This document shows positions 51,336 through 60,071 of a stretch of DNA of 64,000 bases, piece by piece. This DNA is from Rhodoferax sp. AJA081-3. Its GTDB lineage: Bacteria > Pseudomonadota > Gammaproteobacteria > Burkholderiales > Burkholderiaceae_C. The translations under genes and the position numbers were made by a program. Under the pieces are notes generated by a model. It was not told the DNA's origin. It saw only the letters and a program-made list of their open reading frames with translations, and searched no databases. Numbering within the stretch: the first letter of the stretch is position 1; each line of letters begins with the position of its first letter. The stretch lies in the NCBI RefSeq assembly GCF_017798165.1, contig NZ_CP059068.1:2542001-2606000 (forward strand), written 5' to 3'.

Positions 51336-53339
51336 CTAGCCCAACACGTCGATGGATTCCGGCGCATGTCCAGCGCACCACCGTTGCCACATCTGTCGCA
51401 GAGCTTGTTCGATCGCCGCGCCAATCATATCGGGCTGCCCCATCGCTGAGTGCCCAAAGCGGATACGTGTGTCAGCCCTGATCGCAGCCAACTCGTCAAA
51501 ATGCTCCGCCCAATAGACGCTCTTCGCCACGAATTCAGCGCGATTGCTTGCAATGAACTGGGGTAATCCAGCGTGGTTTTGCAACACCGCCCCTACTCTA
51601 CTGACTGGTGTCGAACCAACCAGCGTAACAGTTGGCACTCCCATCCACAGCGCATGACAACTTGTAGTGGCGCCCGGGTAGGGAAAGGTATCAAGAGAGA
51701 CGTCAACCTGATGGTGCAAGGCAAGGTAGTCCTGCATATGCGCCCTGGGATGAAAGCTCAACCGCTCACGGGCAATTCCCTCACGGGCAAACATGTCTAC
51801 TAACATGGAGTTTTCACCGGCAACGGGCATAGCTGCCATGAGCATGCGGGAATTCGGGATCGCCCGCAGTATTTGGGACCAAACTGCAATCACCGTTGGA
51901 GTAAGCTTGCGCAGTTGATTGAAACTGCCAAAAGTCAGGTAGCCATTGCGCAAGGCTGGCAGGACATTGACATCTGGTGCGCCAACGAAAGGGAGAAACA
52001 ACGCATTGGCCGGGAGCCGCACAATTTTTTCAGAAAACTGATCTTCAAAACGTCCTCGGGGCAACCAATATTGGTCACCAAAGTAGTAGTCCATTGCGCT
52101 GAGGCCCGTAGTACCAGCATACCCAATCCAGCTTGCCTGAATGGGAGCTGGCTTTCTCGCAAAGGTCAGCAACCGGTTGTATGCGGTGTGCCCGGAGAGA
52201 TCAATCAAGATGTCGATACAGTCGTCACGTACCATTTGCGCAACCGCGTCGTCGGACTGGCCGGCAATCTGTCGCCAGTGGGATATGTTGGACTTTAGGC
52301 GTTGCGTAACAGTATCTTCGTAAGGACTGTTGTTATAGGCATAGAGCGATAGCTTTGTGCACCGCGCTAGGTGCGCAAGAATGGGCTCAAAAAAACTTGC
52401 GACCGCATGCACGCGAAGGTCACCAGAGACGAACCCCATGCGTATTATCCGATTAGGGTCACGGTTATTGGGGTGTGAAGACCATTGGGAAATGAGCGGG
52501 GTTTCAAAACGCTCTGCAAAATCCAGGTGGGCCTTATAGAGATCTTGGGGAGATATGTTCTCGCTATGGCTGTAGTGGAAAAGCAGATTGCTGTGTGCCG
52601 TGGCGAAATTGGGCATCAGTTGAATTGCGCGTTGGAACGCAGCTGCTGCCTCTTCAACTCGCCCCAAGTCATCCAAAATGGCACCATGGTTACTGTGCGC
52701 TTCAGCAAAGTCTGGTCTGAACTCTAATCCTCTGCGGCAGCAAGCTTCCGCCTCCTCCGCGCGTCCTGAGTCTTTAAGTAGCGACGCCAGTTGAATATAG
52801 GCCGTGGCATGGTTAGATTTCAACTTTATCGCTTGACGGAGACAAACTTCTGCGTTGTCTAAACTTCGTTGCTCGGAATATGCAATGGCTTGGTTGTAGT
52901 AAGCCTCAGCAAAGTCTGGCTGCAATTGCTGCGCAGCTATGTAATTTGCATGTGCTTCGGCAAACGCCCCCACCGCTGTCAGAGCATTTCCAAGATTGGT
53001 GTGTAGAGCGGGATTACCACCTTTGAGGTCTATTGCTGCCTTGTAGCTAGCCACAGCGCGTTGAGGCTGGTTAGTTGCCATTAGCGCGTCACCCAGATTC
53101 ATGTGTGCTACTGCGTCGTCTGGTAACAGCAAGACGGCTTTTTCATTAGCTTCTACTGCATCTTTACTCTGCAATTGGAGCGCTGTACCCAAAACACTCC
53201 AGCCGAACCCAATGTTTGGGTATTGATCGGTGAATGCAAGCGCACGAATTTCCAGTGCTGCGTAATCGGCGATGTTGTAGAGCGCCTCCATTTCCGCCGC
53301 AGCGGTCTCCAAATGCGCCCGCTCTTCGTTAAAAATCAT
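51336..53339 (-). CDS. TPR-GT41 glycosyltransferase (SPINDLY/OGT-type), copy B
   Basis: An intact paralogue of copy A with about 667 residues, starting MIFNEERAHLETAAAEMEAL at 53339. Five TPRs precede the GT41 domain: G-F-V-S-G-D-L-R-V-H-A-V-A, D-L-S-G-H-T-A, G-Y-A-G-T-T-G-L-S-A-M-D-Y-Y, F-N-Q-L-R-K-L-T-P and P-Y-P-G-A-T-T-S-C-H-A-L-W-M-G. The two copies share the N-terminal cap, the G-F-G-W-S-V-L-G segment and the end M-W-x-R-W-C, but differ in TPR number, which likely sets target choice. The start is 24 bp after the Asp-box lipoprotein stop, so both are in one operon. Confidence 0.9.
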   Translation of the reverse strand: MIFNEERAHLETAAAEMEALYNIADYAALEIRALAFTDQYPNIGFGWSVLGTALQLQSKDAVEANEKAVLLLPDDAVAHMNLGDALMATNQPQRAVASYKAAIDLKGGNPALHTNLGNALTAVGAFAEAHANYIAAQQLQPDFAEAYYNQAIAYSEQRSLDNAEVCLRQAIKLKSNHATAYIQLASLLKDSGRAEEAEACCRRGLEFRPDFAEAHSNHGAILDDLGRVEEAAAAFQRAIQLMPNFATAHSNLLFHYSHSENISPQDLYKAHLDFAERFETPLISQWSSHPNNRDPNRIIRMGFVSGDLRVHAVASFFEPILAHLARCTKLSLYAYNNSPYEDTVTQRLKSNISHWRQIAGQSDDAVAQMVRDDCIDILIDLSGHTAYNRLLTFARKPAPIQASWIGYAGTTGLSAMDYYFGDQYWLPRGRFEDQFSEKIVRLPANALFLPFVGAPDVNVLPALRNGYLTFGSFNQLRKLTPTVIAVWSQILRAIPNSRMLMAAMPVAGENSMLVDMFAREGIARERLSFHPRAHMQDYLALHHQVDVSLDTFPYPGATTSCHALWMGVPTVTLVGSTPVSRVGAVLQNHAGLPQFIASNRAEFVAKSVYWAEHFDELAAIRADTRIRFGHSAMGQPDMIGAAIEQALRQMWQRWCAGHAPESIDVLG

Positions 53340-53362
53340 ATTCGCATCACTACCCTCGCGAA

Positions 53363-55120
53363 TCAATATTTCAGCATGGGTTGATCAAATGACGGAGTGT
53401 AGACTAGGTACCAGTCATCACCAATCCACACCCATTGATTCGGTACCTCGACCTCTACTGGCGCTACAGTAATAGGCTTACCTGTTGTCGGCAAGATAGC
53501 GGACTTAACCTCGTATTTGACTTTCATCTTGACGTTGGCCTCATTGCCTGTGATCGTAACTTCATCAGTGTGATGGGCCAAGTAGGTGATCACACCCGCA
53601 TTTTCTATGTATAGTTTCTTTGGTGTAGCGGTTTTATAGGCAAAGTCAAAAATATCGTAGGCACGATCATAGTTTCCTGCCACACGATAGTCCCACAGTG
53701 CTTTTATGCGCTCCGTCAGTTTTGCGGCTCGCTCCTTTTCACCAACCACGGGAAAACTCGAAATTTTCGCCATTGCGTTTGCACCTGCATCAACGGGGAG
53801 TTCTCGAACGTGGAAACTGCCGTCGGCAACTCGCTCTGTGGGATATTTCTCGAAAGCGATGTATGTTTTGTCTTTAACTCTCACCAATGCCGGCCACCCG
53901 ACAGAGATCAGTCCAGGCTGAAGTAATGGTTGTGGTGGGGGACCACGATTCCCTTGATCGTACGATGTTGCTATGTAGATGTTAGGACGAATGTCTCGAT
54001 AGTCCACCCACGCAGAAACCACCGCCCCACCCTTAGTCACGTGAACCACAGGAGATAGAGCTTTTGTATTTTCGTAGGTCGCAGGATTTAGCCGCTTACG
54101 CCCCCCCAACCAAGCGTTCTTAGAAACGTCAAATGTCGCGGCCATGATTTGTATCTTGGCTTCGGCTCGTTGAGCCATCCACACCAAGTGCGCCCGTCCG
54201 TCGCGGTATTCCATTGCTATACCGCTGTTGCTTAGGCCTGCTGTATCCTCCAGTCGAACAGCTTCGCTCCAGGTAACACCAGAGTCTTGGGACGCCAAGG
54301 CAAATATACCTCTATTCAGATCATCGGCTGCTATGATCAAATTTCTGCCTTCTGAGCGAACAATTAGTGTAGATATTTGATGGTCTGAACTAAATAATAC
54401 TGCAGGTGCAGTCCAAGTTACGCCGGCATCGTTCGTTCGACGGCTGACAATGCGGTACAGAGGTTTACCAGAAACGTGAATACTTTCGCTCCAAGTGCTC
54501 ACCCATGTGGAACCTGACTCCACTGTTTGCGGATCATGAGCGATACTAGCGCGCCCCTCCGCAGGGGGAGAATCAAGCCTCTGGTCGGATTTTTGCCAAG
54601 TTAATCCGTGATCAATAGAGCGATTAAAGAATACTTGGAATCCAGGGATACGCTCATCGGAATATGTCATTCCCAAGGTTCCCGGGGGTCCAAGGGTCAA
54701 CGTGAATGGAGGGAGCACTCCGTTGTCTGTATTCACCATGCTGACTGGAGCGAAGCTCTTGCCACCATCGCCTGATGAGGTTATGTAAATGTTTTCCCAT
54801 CTTTTATGGGACCACCAGCTTGCATAAATGTGATTTTGTTGCGGCCATAACTTGAAAAACGACCCCCCCGCCCTGACCCGAGCAGTTGTATCTATGGCTT
54901 GTTTGGCTTGACTCCCGATCTGCAAAACCACGCGATCATCTTTTGACGCGTAAAGTACAGCAAGCTCTCCGCCGACGTCAGCCAACGACGGTCTGGTAGC
55001 AAAAGGACCGGTTTGCATATCAGAAATTTGAACAAGTGATTCATTAGTCGAGTCAATAGCGCTAATGGCACAACCCGTCAATCCAATTAAAGAAACCAAT
55101 ATTGTCAGGAGACGACTCAT
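53363..55120 (-). CDS. Sialidase-fold (Asp-box) lipoprotein with C-terminal NTF2-like domain
   Basis: The intact protein has 585 residues. A lipoprotein signal ends at L-T-G-C (Cys 17). Four Asp-box repeats are visible: S-G-D-G-G-K-S-F, S-I-D-H-G-L-T-W, T-N-D-A-G-V-T-W and S-Q-D-S-G-V-T-W, which mark a sialidase/BNR propeller. The last 110 residues (D-Y-R-V-A-G-N-Y-D-R-A-Y-D and W-V-W-I-G-D-D-W-Y-L-V-Y) look like a NTF2-like fold. Catalytic Arg and Tyr of true sialidases cannot be confirmed. It is probably exposed at the envelope and may bind or cleave glycan. It is the first gene of the unit that continues into the GT41 genes. Confidence 0.8.
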   Translation of the reverse strand: MSRLLTILVSLIGLTGCAISAIDSTNESLVQISDMQTGPFATRPSLADVGGELAVLYASKDDRVVLQIGSQAKQAIDTTARVRAGGSFFKLWPQQNHIYASWWSHKRWENIYITSSGDGGKSFAPVSMVNTDNGVLPPFTLTLGPPGTLGMTYSDERIPGFQVFFNRSIDHGLTWQKSDQRLDSPPAEGRASIAHDPQTVESGSTWVSTWSESIHVSGKPLYRIVSRRTNDAGVTWTAPAVLFSSDHQISTLIVRSEGRNLIIAADDLNRGIFALASQDSGVTWSEAVRLEDTAGLSNSGIAMEYRDGRAHLVWMAQRAEAKIQIMAATFDVSKNAWLGGRKRLNPATYENTKALSPVVHVTKGGAVVSAWVDYRDIRPNIYIATSYDQGNRGPPPQPLLQPGLISVGWPALVRVKDKTYIAFEKYPTERVADGSFHVRELPVDAGANAMAKISSFPVVGEKERAAKLTERIKALWDYRVAGNYDRAYDIFDFAYKTATPKKLYIENAGVITYLAHHTDEVTITGNEANVKMKVKYEVKSAILPTTGKPITVAPVEVEVPNQWVWIGDDWYLVYTPSFDQPMLKY

Positions 55121-55195
55121 CGAACTTTCCCTTGGGATAAAACCAACATAAACAAAATAGCGATTGCACTAGTTCCAGCAACTACTCCACACATT

Positions 55196-55223
55196 GAAAA
55201 AGCCCCGCAAGCGGGGCTTTTTC
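55196..55223. terminator. Bidirectional rho-independent terminator
   Basis: A 13-bp perfect stem (GAAAAAGCCCCGC / GCGGGGCTTTTTC) with a two-base loop, and A and T tracts on both sides. It follows the Ser/Thr-rich protein gene (minus strand) and lies upstream of the Asp-box lipoprotein gene, so that gene must have its own promoter at 55121-55195. Confidence 0.9.
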
Positions 55224-55277
55224 AATTTTCAAGCATTCTATCCAAAAATGGATACAACGCTCAAAATGTCTAACCAA

Positions 55278-56240
55278 TTAGTTAGATGCGCTCTCGCGGT
55301 GCAGGAACTGCTTACCAGCAAAAGGAGCGCCAACAGCAGCTTGCACTGTCTGCATCTTCATCATTACCACACCAGAAGCACTTGAAGTAGCGCCCGAAGC
55401 CAAAGATGCAGTAGTGCGAATCAAGCCACCATTTGTACCCACTGCAGCAGCCTGAGCACCGGTCATCAGATCGGTAGACAGAACTGTACCAGCGCAAGTG
55501 ACTGTCTTAGTAACGGTACCAGAGGTTGCAAATTCGTCGTTATTATAGACAAAGCCATTGTTCGTGAATGTAGCCGCGCCTCTCCAGTCCGCACCAGCAG
55601 TAATGACAGCCTGCATATCACCGACGACAACTGCATACCACGAAGTAGTTACCAAAGCACTCGGCATTGTTGACAACGCAAAATTCACGTCAGTCAAATT
55701 GGTAAAGTTACCTTCATTGGTATTCAATGCAGTGTTCAGGCCATTGCTGATACCAGCATACGACACCACCAAACCAGTTGCAGGATCAACAATAGCCATG
55801 CTACCTTGCAGACCTTGCGTCGTGTTAGCAGTAGTAGTAGAAACTACCAAGAAGCCTTGCTGATTAGCCAGCGGGAAGTACACAGGTGTCGATGTATCTG
55901 TAGACACAACCTTACCAAAGCCACCCGCACCAGGAGCACCAGCTCGAACCGCACCAGTAGTGCTAAAACCAGCAGGCTGAGCGACGGAGTGAGACAGAAT
56001 GTCGTTAGCTGTCAAAGAACCGTTTGCATCAAAGTGGGTGCAAGCAGTACCGTAGTTGTACACATAATGCAGACCTTGAGTAACGGCGGAGGTATTCGAC
56101 AGACTCAGGACACTTTGAGCGCCAGTAGCAGTTGTGAAGTAAGGGAACAGCAACGAGTTAGCGTTAGCTGTACCGACAGCAGACATCAGAGCGGCACCAG
56201 CAGCAGCAGCGATCAGAGTCTTTTGAAAAGTTTTTTTCAT
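55278..56240 (-). CDS. Ser/Thr-rich exported protein of the S-L-L-F-P-Y-F type
   Basis: The intact protein has about 320 residues. The signal peptide (MKKTFQKTLIAAAAGAALMS...) ends A-N-A, and the mature protein begins N-S-L-L-F-P-Y-F-T-T-A-T-G-A-Q-S-V-L. It is rich in Ser, Thr, Ala, Gly and Asn, with two Cys in C-T-H-F-D and V-T-C-A-G. Such exported proteins are common in betaproteobacteria, often in several copies, but their function is unknown to me. Its position next to a type II secretion operon and GT41 enzymes makes it a candidate secreted and perhaps glycosylated protein (inference). The ATG at 56240 has AGGAAA upstream. A strong terminator follows. Confidence 0.75.
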   Translation of the reverse strand: MKKTFQKTLIAAAAGAALMSAVGTANANSLLFPYFTTATGAQSVLSLSNTSAVTQGLHYVYNYGTACTHFDANGSLTANDILSHSVAQPAGFSTTGAVRAGAPGAGGFGKVVSTDTSTPVYFPLANQQGFLVVSTTTANTTQGLQGSMAIVDPATGLVVSYAGISNGLNTALNTNEGNFTNLTDVNFALSTMPSALVTTSWYAVVVGDMQAVITAGADWRGAATFTNNGFVYNNDEFATSGTVTKTVTCAGTVLSTDLMTGAQAAAVGTNGGLIRTTASLASGATSSASGVVMMKMQTVQAAVGAPFAGKQFLHRESASN

Positions 56241-56518
56241 GTTTACGTTTCCTATTTTGGCCAAAATAAAATAATTCATACACCCGGAACGGCAAAGAAT
56301 TACCGAACTAGTGTACTACCTTTTTGCACTAACGAAATCCATTGTACATGGATTGACTAAACCGGTCAAAAAAACTCATAGCTCCTCTGCCGGATGGCCA
56401 GTTCCCTGACGCATGCTGCCAATGTACAAAATAACACTAGGGAGGTCAAAGAGATTCCAAGCGATTTGTACGGCTTTTTGAGGCTCTGTTCCTTTAATGC
56501 AACACAGAAACAACAAAT
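56241..56518. promoter_or_regulatory. Intergenic region upstream of the exported protein gene
   Basis: This 278-bp A+T-rich gap follows gspD and leads into the exported protein gene. It includes the palindrome at 56253-56268. A promoter is likely in 56300-56350, where TTCG...AAAAAGGTAGTACACTAG appears, but the boxes are not convincing. Confidence 0.45.
56253..56268. promoter_or_regulatory. TATTTTGGCCAAAATA palindrome in the leader
   Basis: A perfect 16-bp palindrome lies 13 bases before the start codon of the exported protein gene, just before the ribosome site. It could be an operator or a stem that hides the ribosome site. The binder is unknown. Confidence 0.5.
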
Positions 56519-58795
56519 TTACTGGACCTTTGCGCCTTCCGCCTGCGCGGCTGCATCGCGCTCTCTCTTTACCGAGGCAGCCTCCTCCAAGTTCAGCTTG
56601 TTCATACCGGTGAGTTTTTTGCGAAATTCTGCAGTGATATCACGGGCTTGCTGATAGTCATTCACAACGCGTGGTGTGATGGTGATGATGAGTTCGCTGC
56701 GCTCATTGGTCGCAGATTTGGCACCGAACAGCGCTCCCACGACGGGTATATCTGACAACAGAGGCAAGCCCTGCGAACCAGCAGTTTTGTTGTCCTTGAT
56801 CAGCCCAGCTAGTACCATGGTGTCACCCGACTGCACATTCACTGTGGTCTGCGCCGTGCGTTTGTTAATAGTAGGGGACTTGATTTCACTGGATGTAGTT
56901 TCCGCAACATCGCTGACCTCCTGGCTGACCTCCAGAGTAACCAATCCACCCGCATTGATGTGGGGGCGGACTGACAACACAACGCCTGTGTCAACATAAT
57001 TCACAGACGTGGTGATTGGGGTGCCTGCGACGCCAGAGATTGTGCTCTGCCCTTGCACAGGGACGCTGGAACCCACGTTGATTTTGGCAACCTGGTTGTC
57101 CGTGACCATGATATGTGGCGACGACAACACATTCACTTTGGTAGTGCTGGCCAAAGCACTCAACACAGCAGAAATATTGCCCCCCGTGGTTCGCCATACT
57201 GCCGTAAAAGGCAGCACCGACGTTACCGCTTCTGCAGAATTAGTAGGTAGAGCACTCCCCCTGCTGCCGTTGCTACCATAGGCGTTAACCAATTTTCCAG
57301 TCAATCCATTGGTTCCATTGTTAAAGAACCACTCCAACCCATAGTTCAAGGCCCCACCTAGAGTGACCTCGGCAATAGTGACCTCGACCAAGACCTGGCG
57401 CGGCACAACGTCCAGCTTTCTAATAGCTTCTTCAATCTTTTCGTACTCGGCCCCATTGGCCAATATCAGTAGCGTGTTGTTATCGCGGTCTGCAATGACT
57501 TTTACGGTACTTGCTGCACTGAGGCCCAGCGCCTCACCGGTACCTGACGCCACGACACTAGCCGACGAATTTGTTGTATTGGCGCCCATTGGTGCGCCAG
57601 CGGTTGATGAGCCACTGGTCGAACTCGACAGGCCACCCGGCGCGCCACTGGTACTGCCACCTGTGGATTGCAACGAAGTTCCGACCAAGCCCGGCGCCAC
57701 TGTTGCTGCAGGCGTGCTGCTAGTTGACTTGCCACCAATGACCTGGCTCAGCAGGGCTGCAATCTTTTCAGCATTGCCGTTCTGTACGGGATAAACATGC
57801 AAACGCGTTCCGCTCCTGCCGCCACTGCGGTCCAGGCGCTCGATCCATTGGCGGGCCTGCTCCAGGTACTGCGGCCTTGGGCTGACGACAAACACGGCAT
57901 TCATGCGCTCGATAGGCAAGATACGCAGCAGACCAGCAAATGGCGTCTTGGACTTGTCGCCAAACAGGATTTCCAGCTCAGGCAGGATGCTTTTCACATC
58001 TGCACTTTTGAGGGTGAACAAGCCCACCGACATCCCCGCCAGCCAGTCCAAATCGAATACGCTTACGGTCTCCAGCGCATGGCGCATCTCCCCCTCCCCG
58101 CCTGCCAGCATGAGCAGGTTGCGGCTCTCATCTACGCGCAGAATGCTGCCCTCTGGCAACAGTGGCTCCAGTATCTTGGCCATTTCACGGGCAGAGATGT
58201 ATTGCAACTGCACGATCTGAACGCTGTATCCCGGCTGCAGCACTCCCGTTTTTGGCGTGGTAGAGCCGCGCAGCGCGGTGTTGAGTGGGCTGATCTTATA
58301 GGCGCCGTTTTCCTTGACCATCGCAGCGCCATTCATGCGCAACACAGTTTCCAGAATCGGTGTTACTGCCGCGCGGTTGATGGGCTGGCTGGTGTGGATG
58401 GTGACCGCGCCATTCACCTTGGGATCAATGGTGTAGTTTTCACCCAGCATGTCACCCATAACCACGCGAACCACTTCGCGTAAATCCGCACCTTCAAAGT
58501 TCAGCACAATGTCTTGCGGACCTGCAGGCGCTGCAGCCATGTTGGCGGGCTTCACAAAAATCCCTGTCCCCGGAATGATTTTGGGGGCGTCAGCATCTGC
58601 TTTCTTGGTTTCCAACATGACGGTCTTCGAATTGGCCTCGGCCTTCACAGGCGCCACAGCCATCGGCGCCACCGTCTGCGCTACTACCTGAGTCTGTGTT
58701 GCCGTGGGCTGGCTTGCGCAGCCCACAAAAAATACGTGCATGCAGCACAGCAATGCGGTAGCGATTTTTGTCAGTTGGTGCGGTTGTTTTTTCAT
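56519..58795 (-). CDS. gspD: Type II secretion secretin GspD
   Basis: The intact protein has 758 residues and is the outer-membrane channel. It begins with a lipoprotein-like signal (V-G-C-A-S), then N0-N3 domains (D-I-V-L-N-F-E-G-A-D-L-R-E-V-V-R, R-Q-V-L-V-E-V-T-I-A-E-V), a Gly/Ser/Ala-rich loop, and the secretin core with V-P-V-Q-G-Q-S-T, V-L-S-V-R-P-H-I-N, A-G-L-I-K-D-N and L-P-L-L-S-D-I-P-V-V-G. The Ser/Gly-rich stretch near residue 390 is longer than usual. It closes the gsp operon on this strand. Confidence 0.93.
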   Translation of the reverse strand: MKKQPHQLTKIATALLCCMHVFFVGCASQPTATQTQVVAQTVAPMAVAPVKAEANSKTVMLETKKADADAPKIIPGTGIFVKPANMAAAPAGPQDIVLNFEGADLREVVRVVMGDMLGENYTIDPKVNGAVTIHTSQPINRAAVTPILETVLRMNGAAMVKENGAYKISPLNTALRGSTTPKTGVLQPGYSVQIVQLQYISAREMAKILEPLLPEGSILRVDESRNLLMLAGGEGEMRHALETVSVFDLDWLAGMSVGLFTLKSADVKSILPELEILFGDKSKTPFAGLLRILPIERMNAVFVVSPRPQYLEQARQWIERLDRSGGRSGTRLHVYPVQNGNAEKIAALLSQVIGGKSTSSTPAATVAPGLVGTSLQSTGGSTSGAPGGLSSSTSGSSTAGAPMGANTTNSSASVVASGTGEALGLSAASTVKVIADRDNNTLLILANGAEYEKIEEAIRKLDVVPRQVLVEVTIAEVTLGGALNYGLEWFFNNGTNGLTGKLVNAYGSNGSRGSALPTNSAEAVTSVLPFTAVWRTTGGNISAVLSALASTTKVNVLSSPHIMVTDNQVAKINVGSSVPVQGQSTISGVAGTPITTSVNYVDTGVVLSVRPHINAGGLVTLEVSQEVSDVAETTSSEIKSPTINKRTAQTTVNVQSGDTMVLAGLIKDNKTAGSQGLPLLSDIPVVGALFGAKSATNERSELIITITPRVVNDYQQARDITAEFRKKLTGMNKLNLEEAASVKRERDAAAQAEGAKVQ

Positions 58796-58851
58796 TCTGT
58801 GTTCCGGATTTTTCGGTTACGCGCGGCTCTAAATTTCTACGAGTCCGTTCA

Positions 58852-59499
58852 CTACTTTTTCTTTAACTCAGTATGTCGCTGCGTTATTTCAGGTGGCGGC
58901 GCACCAGGGGCAGATGCGGGTGCACTCGCCGCCAGATGAGGCGCAGCGTTCAGCGTCGTTGGGGCTGCTACCGGCCCTGGAGCCCGCGCCGCCGCGCTCT
59001 TGGGCCCTGTTTGAACGTTGAGAACGAGTTCTTCACTCTCCGCCCCCTGACGCAGCACAACCTTTGAGGGCCCAACTTCGCCAACAGTCATACCGCGCAC
59101 AACTCCGTTCAACGCCACGGTCTCTGCTTTGTTGGTTTGAACGTCCCGCAACTGCGCCGAGCTTCGCTGCGGCGTAATTAGAACACCCACCAAAACAAAC
59201 TGCCCTTTTTTCATGGCGGCCACGCCGTCTTTACTGGCTACAGCAGAGGATCGACGATTAATAGAAAACAGCGAACGGGATATCAACTCAGGAAAACCGG
59301 CGTCCTCGGGCGGCAGACTGAATTCTGGCAAAATATTGAGTGGCTTGGCCGCAACCGCCGGTATGTTGCGCATTTTCAGCAACTCCCGCTGAAGGTTCAG
59401 CGCCTGATTCCACTCCCACACCAAAACGCCTGCTAGTAGCAGCGCGGCCAGCGTCAGGGCGATGGCGAGGTACTTCTCGCGTCCCATAGAGGCGTTCAT
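58852..59499 (-). CDS. GspC-like (PulP/XcpP-type) secretion protein
   Basis: The intact protein has 215 residues, with one N-terminal membrane helix (I-A-L-T-L-A-A-L-L-L-A-G-V-L-V-W) and a small beta-domain (G-V-L-I-T-P-Q-R-S-S-A-Q-L-R-D, V-A-L-N-G-V-V-R-G-M-T-V-G-E-V), followed by an Ala/Pro-rich tail. In position it stands where GspC normally couples GspD to the inner membrane, but it is placed between gspM and gspD and lacks a typical PDZ domain. It overlaps gspM by ATGA. Confidence 0.7.
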   Translation of the reverse strand: MNASMGREKYLAIALTLAALLLAGVLVWEWNQALNLQRELLKMRNIPAVAAKPLNILPEFSLPPEDAGFPELISRSLFSINRRSSAVASKDGVAAMKKGQFVLVGVLITPQRSSAQLRDVQTNKAETVALNGVVRGMTVGEVGPSKVVLRQGAESEELVLNVQTGPKSAAARAPGPVAAPTTLNAAPHLAASAPASAPGAPPPEITQRHTELKKK

Positions 59500-60071
59500 G
59501 GGGCGCCTTTCAGGGCGTAGCCCGTCAAATCGAACTGGACGACCAAATCCGGTTCATTGGAAGATTCCACACGATTGACCTGCATGTTGGGTGCGCGAAT
59601 GGAGAAATTGTCCAAAAACATATAAGGATGCGCCGACTCCAGCCCGTACAACATTCCCTTGACAGCGGTCAATGGAGCGATGAGTTGAACCTGGAGTGTG
59701 ACTTGGCGGTATAGGCCGTCGTCCTTGTGCGCCAAGACTTGGATACTGTTGACCTTGGCACCGTTTGCATCAAAAACAGATTGGGCTTTCTCTTGCAACT
59801 CTGCTGCGGCGAGCGCAGGGCTGGCACCTTTGAGAAAGTGGCGTTTGGCTTCCAAAGCCTTGACTTCGACTGCCTGTTTTTGCAAGGCATCCCGCGTGCC
59901 CACAATTCTGGAGTAACGCTCCAAACGACTGGTGGCATCTTCAAACGCCACGTCGTAATGCTGATTGACCAGCCACACAGGCAATGCAACTGCGGCACCG
60001 GCGACTGCAATAACCAGGACCAAAATAGCCAGGGCAGCGGCTTTCTTCTGGCGGGGACCAAACTGTTTCAT
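59496..60071 (-). CDS. gspM: Type II secretion protein GspM
   Basis: The intact protein has 191 residues with an N-terminal membrane helix (A-I-L-V-L-V-I-A-V-A-G-A-A-V-A-L-P) and a periplasmic ferredoxin-like domain (V-T-L-Q-V-Q-L-I-A-P-L-T-A-V-K-G-M-L-Y). It belongs to the GspM/PilO fold and pairs with GspL at the inner membrane platform. It overlaps gspL by ATGA. Confidence 0.82.
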   Translation of the reverse strand: MKQFGPRQKKAAALAILVLVIAVAGAAVALPVWLVNQHYDVAFEDATSRLERYSRIVGTRDALQKQAVEVKALEAKRHFLKGASPALAAAELQEKAQSVFDANGAKVNSIQVLAHKDDGLYRQVTLQVQLIAPLTAVKGMLYGLESAHPYMFLDNFSIRAPNMQVNRVESSNEPDLVVQFDLTGYALKGAP

